Positions 58,872 to 64,000 of a stretch of DNA of 64,000 nucleotides are shown piece after piece. This DNA comes from Rhizomicrobium palustre (GTDB taxonomy: Bacteria > Pseudomonadota > Alphaproteobacteria > Micropepsales > Micropepsaceae), in contig NZ_JAASRM010000001.1 of the NCBI RefSeq assembly GCF_011761565.1, positions 3,348,139 through 3,412,138 on the forward strand, in the 5' to 3' direction. The translations under genes and the position numbers were made by a program. A model generated the notes under the pieces. The model saw only the letters and a list, made by a program, of their open reading frames with translations. It was not told where the DNA came from and did no database searches. How positions within the stretch are numbered: the first letter of the stretch is position 1; each line of letters begins with the position of its first letter.

Positions 58872-59687
58872 ATGACACTCAAATCAGTTTGGCAGGGCGC
58901 GGTAGCGTTGGGCGCGCTTGTCCTTGTGGCGCAAGGGGCGAGCGCGTCTGCTTTTGTGAATGGCGGTTTTGAGGCTGGAGATGCGAGCGGTTGGACCATC
59001 GGTGGCGGCTATCGCGCCCCGGTCTACAATCCGCCGAACCCTGCCGACTTCATGCCGGGCGGCACCTATTACGATCCCAGCGTTGCATCTAGCCATTCGG
59101 CTATTGTGTCGACCAGCAGTGTTGATCCCAATCTTGGCAGCAAGATAGGTTCGCTGGTCTATTCCGGCAAATATGCCTGGCGTGTCGAAGATACGGTCGC
59201 GGGTGGCTATGCCTCGGTGATCAGCCAGACCGTGACCAACTACACGGATCCGACCATCTATTTCGAATGGAAATCGGTATTGCTCGGCGCGCACGACGCG
59301 ACTGAAGCTGCCACCATGGTGATTTCGCTCAAGGATTTGACGAGTGGAACCGAATTGATCCATCGCGAGTATAACGCTGCTGCGGGCGGCGGCGGGGTGG
59401 ATCCGCGCTTCACTTATGACAATCCGACAGGCAATTTTTATACCGCCGATTGGCAGATCGAATCCCTCAACATCGACGCCTCACTCTCTGGCCATGACTT
59501 CATGTTGTCGGTGTTGGGATCAGACTGTGAACCCACGGCGCATTGGGGCTATGTCTATCTTGATGGCTTCGGCTCAGTCGTGGTGCCGCCGAACAATCCG
59601 GGCGTGCCGGAACCTGCCACCCTCGCACTTATGGGCGCGGCTTTCGCCGGCCTCGGGCTTTTGCGCCGCCGCCGCAAACAGGCTTAA
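58872..59687 (+). CDS. PEP-CTERM sorting-domain exoprotein
   Basis: 271 residues from an ATG with TGGAGG; a longer frame without a signal peptide is rejected. Sec signal about 1-27. The C-terminus VPEPATLALMGAAFAGLGLLRRRRKQA is a classic PEP-CTERM signal: Val-Pro-Glu-Pro, a TM stretch and an Arg cluster. It is cleaved by exosortase. The mature part has the GFEAGDASGWTIGG motif at its N-terminus and beta-rich Gly/Ser/Asn content, as in surface or extracellular matrix proteins. No exosortase gene is seen in the window. Confidence 0.9.
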   Translation: MTLKSVWQGAVALGALVLVAQGASASAFVNGGFEAGDASGWTIGGGYRAPVYNPPNPADFMPGGTYYDPSVASSHSAIVSTSSVDPNLGSKIGSLVYSGKYAWRVEDTVAGGYASVISQTVTNYTDPTIYFEWKSVLLGAHDATEAATMVISLKDLTSGTELIHREYNAAAGGGGVDPRFTYDNPTGNFYTADWQIESLNIDASLSGHDFMLSVLGSDCEPTAHWGYVYLDGFGSVVVPPNNPGVPEPATLALMGAAFAGLGLLRRRRKQA

Positions 59688-59703
59688 GCCGCGCGGCAAA
59701 ACA

Positions 59704-59737
59704 AAAGAGCTGTGCGGTCGGGCGCACAGCTCTTTTT
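59704..59737. terminator. Bidirectional terminator between PEP-CTERM and DUF2934 genes
   Basis: AAAGAGCTGTGCG, loop GTCGGG, CGCACAGCTCTTT then TTC: a 13-bp perfect stem flanked by A and T runs, so it can end both convergent transcripts. Confidence 0.92.
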
Positions 59738-59755
59738 CTTTGGGTCGGGAAAATG

Positions 59756-60019
59756 TCAGGCCGCTTCAGGCATGGCCACGCGGCCCGCTTCATGGCGCTG
59801 CAAGGGTTTTGAAATCGGAAGCTTGGGCATGCAGAGCTCGAGATTTTCGCGCTCTTCCAGAGCGACCAGCCAGGATTTTTCCAGCTCACGTTCCAGCTCC
59901 GCCGCGGCGCGAAGCCAGAACTCCTCGGAGCGGCCATCGGGGCGGCCTTCATTTTCCCAGATCATATAGCTGCGTGCGCGCACCTGTTCTTCGGGTATTA
60001 GCTGCTCGAGTCCCATCAT
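59756..60019 (-). CDS. DUF2934 domain protein
   Basis: 87 residues. The core VRARSYMIWENEGRPDGRSEEFWLRAAAELERE is the DUF2934 signature, found in alphaproteobacteria close to glycogen genes. Its start has AGGAGAGG and lies 7 bp after the second glgA, so they form one operon. Its role is unknown. Confidence 0.85.
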   Translation of the reverse strand: MMGLEQLIPEEQVRARSYMIWENEGRPDGRSEEFWLRAAAELERELEKSWLVALEERENLELCMPKLPISKPLQRHEAGRVAMPEAA

Positions 60020-60026
60020 ACCTCTC

Positions 60027-61538
60027 CTATCCGGCTGCTCGCCGGGCTGCGTTCTCCGTCCTTCCCCCTTGATGTTCTCGCTTCACGTCGTCCTGCTGAG
60101 GCAAGCCCAGCAACTCTTGGTAAAGCGCCATATAAGCCCGCGCACTTCTATCCCAGCCGAAAGAGCGGGTCATGGCTTGAAGCTGCAATCGGCGCCAGTG
60201 CAATGGATCGTGATAAAGCGCCAATGCGCGCGTCAAGGCAGACACCATACTATCAGCAGACGGATCATCAAAGACAAATCCGCTCGCCGAACGGTCTAAA
60301 ATTGATTGATTGTTTGCATCTACAACGGTATCGGCAAGGCCGCCGGTACGCCGCACAACAGGCAGCGTGCCATAGCGCAGCGCATACAATTGGGTGAGGC
60401 CGCAAGGTTCAAAACGTGCGGGCGCTAACAAAATGTCCGCCCCTGCTTGCAGTTTGTGCGCTAAGGCCTCGTCATAGCCTATGGTTACAGAAATCTTTGC
60501 GGGATAGGCTGTTTGTGCATCTTTCAGTTTAGCCTCGATACTTCGATCGCCTTCGCCCACAATGACAAGCTGAGCGTTTTGGCCGACAATAAAGGGCAGG
60601 GCCTCGATCAGCGTGTCGGCCATTTTTTGTTCAGTGAGGCGGCTTACAAAGCCGAGCAGCGGCGTTTCTGGATCAGCATCGAGGTTAAGCTCGTGTTGTA
60701 GCGCTACCTTGCAGGCTCTTTTACCAAGCATATCGCTGGCGCGGTAATTAGCGGCCAAAAAGGGATCGGTAACAGGATTCCAGATGTCCTCATCGATGCC
60801 ATTAAGAATGCCGCTGAAAACCTCCTGCCGCGCGCGCAAGACACCATCCAGGCCGCAGCCGAATTCCGGGGTCAGAATTTCCTGGGCATAGGTTGGGCTG
60901 ACAGTGGTCACGCGATCGCCATAGGCGAGGCCAGCTTTCAGATAGGAGAGGCGACCGTAGAATTCGAGATCGTCGCCCGATTGCAGCGGCAGGGGCGGTA
61001 CTTCATGGGGCGCAAAGGCACCCTGAAACGCCATATTGTGGGTGGTGAAAACGCTTTTGGGACGGCAACCAAGCTCATGCGCGAGAAACAACGGCAAAAG
61101 CCCGGTGTGCCAGTCATTGGCGTGAACGACATCCGGCTGCCAACCCAGATCGCAATGGCCTAGTGCGATATCGCTAGCGACTTGCGAAAGAAACGCAAAG
61201 CGATGTGCGTTATCGGGCCAGTCCTGACCATTATCGTCTTGATATAATCCGCCCGCGCGCCCGAACAAGCTGGCGCTGGAAACGAGATAGACCGGCAAAT
61301 CGCAATCGGGAAAAAGCCCGGCGAGCACAATTCCATCGCTCACGCCCATAACGGGCTCGAGTTTCGCCACCACGCGCGGCTCTCGCAATTGGCCTACGGC
61401 GCGGGGATAAGCGGGCATGATCAGGCGGATGTCGGCTCCGAGCCGCTGCAGCGCGGCAGGTAGAGCACGGGAAACATCCGCGAGACCTCCCGTCTTTGCG
61501 AGAGGATAAGCTTCTGAAGTTGCGAAAAGTATGCGCAT
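60027..61538 (-). CDS. glgA: Glycogen synthase, second copy
   Basis: 503 residues from an ATG with GAGGCGGGG; a longer frame adds 57 residues of low-complexity leader. Motifs: SEAYPLAKTGGLADVSRALPAAL, HANDWHTGLLPLF, FTTHNMAFQGAF, VNGIDEDIWNP-like LNGIDEDIWNPVTDP and [16 protein letters not shown]. It shares the GT5 fold with the first copy but is clearly diverged (KTGGLADVSR against [10 protein letters not shown]). It may make a different alpha-glucan or be used under other conditions. The partner here is a DUF2934 gene, not glgC. Confidence 0.93.
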   Translation of the reverse strand: MRILFATSEAYPLAKTGGLADVSRALPAALQRLGADIRLIMPAYPRAVGQLREPRVVAKLEPVMGVSDGIVLAGLFPDCDLPVYLVSSASLFGRAGGLYQDDNGQDWPDNAHRFAFLSQVASDIALGHCDLGWQPDVVHANDWHTGLLPLFLAHELGCRPKSVFTTHNMAFQGAFAPHEVPPLPLQSGDDLEFYGRLSYLKAGLAYGDRVTTVSPTYAQEILTPEFGCGLDGVLRARQEVFSGILNGIDEDIWNPVTDPFLAANYRASDMLGKRACKVALQHELNLDADPETPLLGFVSRLTEQKMADTLIEALPFIVGQNAQLVIVGEGDRSIEAKLKDAQTAYPAKISVTIGYDEALAHKLQAGADILLAPARFEPCGLTQLYALRYGTLPVVRRTGGLADTVVDANNQSILDRSASGFVFDDPSADSMVSALTRALALYHDPLHWRRLQLQAMTRSFGWDRSARAYMALYQELLGLPQQDDVKREHQGGRTENAARRAAG

Positions 61539-61942
61539 GCCCCGCCTCACTTTGTGGTCGAAGATAGCGCTCTCATGCCGGAGCGGTGGCGGAAACGCGG
61601 GCGCGGTACCCGAAGGAGAAGACACGATATAGCTGGCACTATCGTGGGCACCGTTTGCGTTCCTAGACTTAAGATGCCGAGAGGCATTATGTGGGGTGTG
61701 ATGGGCCAAACCGCAACGGCAGCTGGCCCACTTGATCCAACGCCGTCAGGTTGGCGGAGTTCCCTCTGATCGTCACAAATTTGTCCGCGCCCTGCGGATA
61801 CACGCAAAAGCTGCGCTGCTGTTAGGCCGGGAAGATGTGACTGTCGCGTATATTTCGTCCCCAAACCCCTGGAAATTTGCTAAAAATGACGGGCGGGGCG
61901 GTCGGCCTTTCGGGGCGGCTGCTGAACAATGGGGGTGGGGAT
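61539..61942. other. Divergent control region between glgA2 and the YbjN operon
   Basis: About 400 bp. A GC-rich segment at 61560-61620 superficially looks like a tRNA arm but has no matching acceptor stem. It should hold both promoters. No gene recognised. Confidence 0.45.
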
Positions 61943-62275
61943 ATGCGGTACGCGGAGTACCACAAAGAGATCGCGCGTCTCGATAAGGAGATCGCCAAAA
62001 AACTTTTTCGTGAGGAACGCGCCGCCAATGGCAGTGGTCCTTGGTATCTGCATTTATTTCCGGATATGCGCAGCTCGGTGGTGGAAAAAGCTGCACGGGA
62101 GCGCTTGGCTCTTGCCAAGAAACGCGCCCTCCTGGAGCGCGACATGTTCGGGGCCGCGACGCTGATCTGTAATGCCGATGCGACCGCCGTCTTCCGTCGC
62201 ACCGTGCCAAGTTCGTCCGATGCTGTCGAAACCTTGCGGGTTGCGGCCGATGCCGCGCTCGAATGGAAGCGGTGA
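61943..62275 (+). CDS. Small cytoplasmic helical protein of unknown function
   Basis: 110 residues from an ATG with GGGGTGGGG upstream; a longer frame begins 66 bp earlier. It is largely helical and charged (YHKEIARLDKEIAKKLFREERAA; EKAARERLALAKKRALLERDMFGAA). No signal peptide, TM segment or recognised domain. It is followed 7 bp later by the YbjN gene, so the two are cotranscribed and may interact. Confidence 0.6.
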   Translation: MRYAEYHKEIARLDKEIAKKLFREERAANGSGPWYLHLFPDMRSSVVEKAARERLALAKKRALLERDMFGAATLICNADATAVFRRTVPSSSDAVETLRVAADAALEWKR

Positions 62276-62282
62276 GGGCGTC

Positions 62283-63329
62283 ATGGCGAAAGACAATAAG
62301 GTCATTGGCTATATGACCCCGGCTGATCTCGTGGCGCTGATGCGCGAGACTGGCAACATTCTGGTGCAAGAGACGACGGTCTCCGACGGCAAGCCCGCCA
62401 TCCACGCGGCGTTGCGCGTCGTCAACGCACAGACTGGGGAACAGCTTCCGGGCGGGCTGCCGTTTTCGGTGGTGATGTTTAAATCACCTACCGAGCCCAG
62501 CTTCTCCAACATCGCGATTGGCACCATCGTTCCGGCGGCCGAACTCGATATCCGTTTGCCGCGGGACTATTTCAATTTCTGTAACCAGCGGCTGCGGTTC
62601 ATGCGGGTGTTCCCGTTGGATGAGCGTTCATTTGTCATCCAAATGGATCTCATTCTGCACAACGCCACACGCGAATACGTCAAGTTCAGCCTTGGCGTCT
62701 GGGGCGCATTGTTCACACAGGTGCTGTTCGAGTTGATGGGCAGAGGCCGCGAGTCTCTTGTGCATGCGGCGGAAGTCTATGCCGCCACTGATGTGGCGCA
62801 GAATTATGTCTCTACTGTCACCGCGTCAGATGCAGAGGCGCCGGTGGAAGAGACGGTGACGGAGCCCGTCACACAAGCAACGGAGGTGGTGAATGCCTCT
62901 GTTGGGCAAAGCGGTCAGGCCGAGGCTGAGATCAGCGCGGCGTCCACCGAGATCGTGCCCGTTGAAAGCGTGCCGGTCGAGGTTGCGCCCGAGGAAACCG
63001 TCCCGGCGGCTTGCCAAGAAGAGGCGAGCGACTTTGTCGCCGAAGGGCCGTACTCAACGCTCGCTCCAGAGCCTGCCAGTGAAACGCCTACCGAAACTTC
63101 CAGCGAGGTTGCGCCGGAAATCACCGAGCCCGAGCATGAATCCCTGCTCGTGCGCAATTATCGCCTGATGCACAGCGAACCTGCGGAAGGCAAGGACATG
63201 CCGGAAGAGGTGATCGTTTCGGATACGGTTGTGGCGAATGACGCCGAAGCTTCGCCGGAAGCCGCGCCAGCGCTGCATGAAAATCTGCTGCCGTCGGCAG
63301 CAAAAGAAGAGGAAAGGCTGGCGGTTTGA
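62283..63329 (+). CDS. YbjN-domain protein with long acidic tail
   Basis: 348 residues from an ATG after GTGAGGGC; an upstream in-frame ATG 111 bp earlier runs over the previous gene. The N-terminal 1-165 resembles the YbjN fold (type III secretion chaperone-like): FNFCNQRLRFMRVFPLDERSFVIQMDLILHNATREYVKFSLGVWGALFTQVLF. The C-terminal 180 residues are disordered in appearance, rich in Glu, Val, Ala, Pro, Thr and Ser (ETVTEPVTQATEV..., ETSSEVAPEITEPE). A regulatory chaperone role is suggested by the fold only. Confidence 0.7.
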   Translation: MAKDNKVIGYMTPADLVALMRETGNILVQETTVSDGKPAIHAALRVVNAQTGEQLPGGLPFSVVMFKSPTEPSFSNIAIGTIVPAAELDIRLPRDYFNFCNQRLRFMRVFPLDERSFVIQMDLILHNATREYVKFSLGVWGALFTQVLFELMGRGRESLVHAAEVYAATDVAQNYVSTVTASDAEAPVEETVTEPVTQATEVVNASVGQSGQAEAEISAASTEIVPVESVPVEVAPEETVPAACQEEASDFVAEGPYSTLAPEPASETPTETSSEVAPEITEPEHESLLVRNYRLMHSEPAEGKDMPEEVIVSDTVVANDAEASPEAAPALHENLLPSAAKEEERLAV

Positions 63330-63350
63330 TCGCGCCGCCATGCCAAGCCA

Positions 63351-63380
63351 AGAGCCGGGCAATGTCCCGGCTCTTTTTTT
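63351..63380 (+). terminator. Rho-independent terminator of the YbjN operon
   Basis: AGAGCCGGG, CAATGT loop, CCCGGCTCT and TTTTTT, 22 bp after the YbjN stop. Confidence 0.92.
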
Positions 63381-63398
63381 GTGACGGTGTCTAGAAAT

Positions 63399-63563
63399 TC
63401 AATGGTGTAAAGCGGCCGCGATCACGCCCAGGTGATAGGGCCAGATGAACAGCGCGATGATGGCTGGCCAGACGCTCAGCTTCATATAGCCGATGGTGAA
63501 AAGCCAGCCCGCGAACCACACCAGGCCGCCTGACCCGCTATTGACGACTTTGTACCGTTCCAT
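63399..63563 (-). CDS. 54-residue double-spanning membrane protein
   Basis: Starts MERYKVVNSGSGGLVWFAGW and has two hydrophobic segments (about 13-29 and 31-51) with Trp at the boundaries, ending HH. The upstream GGGTGGGG is a fair ribosome-binding site. Too short for usual annotation thresholds, yet composition and start make it a convincing gene. No family name can be given. Confidence 0.6.
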   Translation of the reverse strand: MERYKVVNSGSGGLVWFAGWLFTIGYMKLSVWPAIIALFIWPYHLGVIAAALHH

Positions 63564-63654
63564 GGAACCCCACCCTTTGGAACTATCCTAACCTCAGCTT
63601 TCGCGCTCGTGCCAGCGAAAGGATTGTCGCGAGGGCCGCGAATGCGGGTTGTGG

Positions 63655-63685
63655 TAAAAAAGAAAGGCGGCCCGAGAGCCGCCTT
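63655..63685 (-). terminator. Terminator of the partial TonB receptor
   Basis: On the minus strand AAGGCGGC, loop, GCCGCCTT and TTCTTTTTT, starting 22 bp after the receptor stop. Confidence 0.88.
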
Positions 63686-63707
63686 CCCGAAAGAACTGTC
63701 GCAGAAC

Positions 63708-64000
63708 TTATAATTTCGCGGTCAGCACCACGCGGATATCGCGGCCCGGCGCCACCACCAGATCCTTGTTGAACGCGGCGGCGTTGCGTTCCTCTGCATT
63801 GGTGAGATTATGGCCGATGAGTTCGATCTGATAGCCGTCCATCGGGCGCCAAGCGAGCTTGGCGTTCAGCTCGGTATAGCCGCCGGTGGCGGTATCGAAG
63901 GCGCCCGCATCGGTCTGCTTGCCGGCCGCGGTGGCATTTACGCCGAGGTCGAATTGATCGCTTTCCCAGGCAAGACCCCAGCCGATCCGCATCGCGGGAA
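63708..64000 (-). CDS. TonB-dependent receptor, C-terminal end (truncated by window edge)
   Basis: 97 visible residues, open to the window end. They show amphipathic beta strands of an outer-membrane barrel: TGGYTELNAKLAWRPMDGYQIELIGHNLTNAEERNAA and the final strand GRDIRVVLTAKL. The GHNLTNAEER turn is typical of the last barrel strands of TonB receptors. The plug and substrate class are outside the window. Confidence 0.85.
   Translation of the reverse strand, partial: PAMRIGWGLAWESDQFDLGVNATAAGKQTDAGAFDTATGGYTELNAKLAWRPMDGYQIELIGHNLTNAEERNAAAFNKDLVVAPGRDIRVVLTAKL

Noticed and set aside
61560-61625. tRNA-like GC-rich stretch
   Set aside because: Begins like a leucine tRNA, but has no matching acceptor stem or T-arm sequence.

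Overview
This 64 kb window is a chromosomal segment of a fairly GC-rich Gram-negative bacterium, almost certainly an alphaproteobacterium. The evidence is the many outer-membrane TonB-dependent receptors of Caulobacter/sphingomonad type, HxlR and FadR regulators, chemoreceptors ending in a DWxEF pentapeptide, a hemP-piuC-piuB iron cluster and a DUF2934 protein beside glgA. No rRNA, tRNA, prophage, insertion sequence or CRISPR array was recognised. The genus cannot be named from the sequence alone.

Layout: (1) 0-2.7 kb, two HxlR regulators and a sorbosone-dehydrogenase-like lipoprotein with a DUF2231 membrane protein. (2) 2.8-7.3 kb, an iron-uptake operon hemP, Fiu-like receptor, piuC, piuB behind a Fur-like box. 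(3) 7.3-11.1 kb, a serine hydrolase, a small secreted protein and an OmpR/EnvZ-type two-component pair. (4) 11-28 kb, a probable xyloglucan utilisation locus: two different GH31 alpha-xylosidases, a GH74 endo-xyloglucanase, a large TonB receptor, a GH35 beta-galactosidase and a FadR-type regulator. It also holds a single-chain two-lobe aspartyl protease, a candidate structured small RNA and a secreted 12-cysteine triple-repeat protein of unknown function. Similar operator-like motifs recur at three places in this locus. (5) 28-34.5 kb, a Cus/Czc-type metal efflux operon with two small secreted proteins, then a class A acid phosphatase. (6) 34.5-45.5 kb, a hybrid-free sensor kinase, three chemoreceptors (two are tandem paralogues), two exported Gfo/Idh/MocA oxidoreductases and upp. 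(7) 45.5-50 kb, a divergent AraC regulator and methyltransferase, then glgC-glgA. (8) 50-51.7 kb, amtB-glnK. (9) 52-58.7 kb, a nucleoside salvage cluster (deoC, nupC, cdd, deoA, guaD and an adenosine/adenine deaminase) punctuated by four copies of an 80-bp palindromic repeat. (10) 58.7-64 kb, a PEP-CTERM protein behind a textbook sigma-54 promoter, a second glgA with a DUF2934 gene, a YbjN-domain protein, a 54-residue membrane protein and the C-terminal end of another TonB receptor.

How the parts work together: the 11-26 kb genes can be read as a pathway. GH74 cuts the xyloglucan backbone outside the cell, the receptor imports oligosaccharides, and GH35 and GH31 enzymes trim galactose and xylose in the periplasm. 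No beta-glucosidase, fucosidase or inner-membrane sugar transporter lies in the window. The salvage cluster would take up nucleosides (NupC), split pyrimidine deoxynucleosides (Cdd, DeoA), route deoxyribose phosphate into glycolysis (DeoC) and deaminate purines. Upp elsewhere in the window recovers uracil. Functions are assigned from recognised motifs and context; no database search was run.
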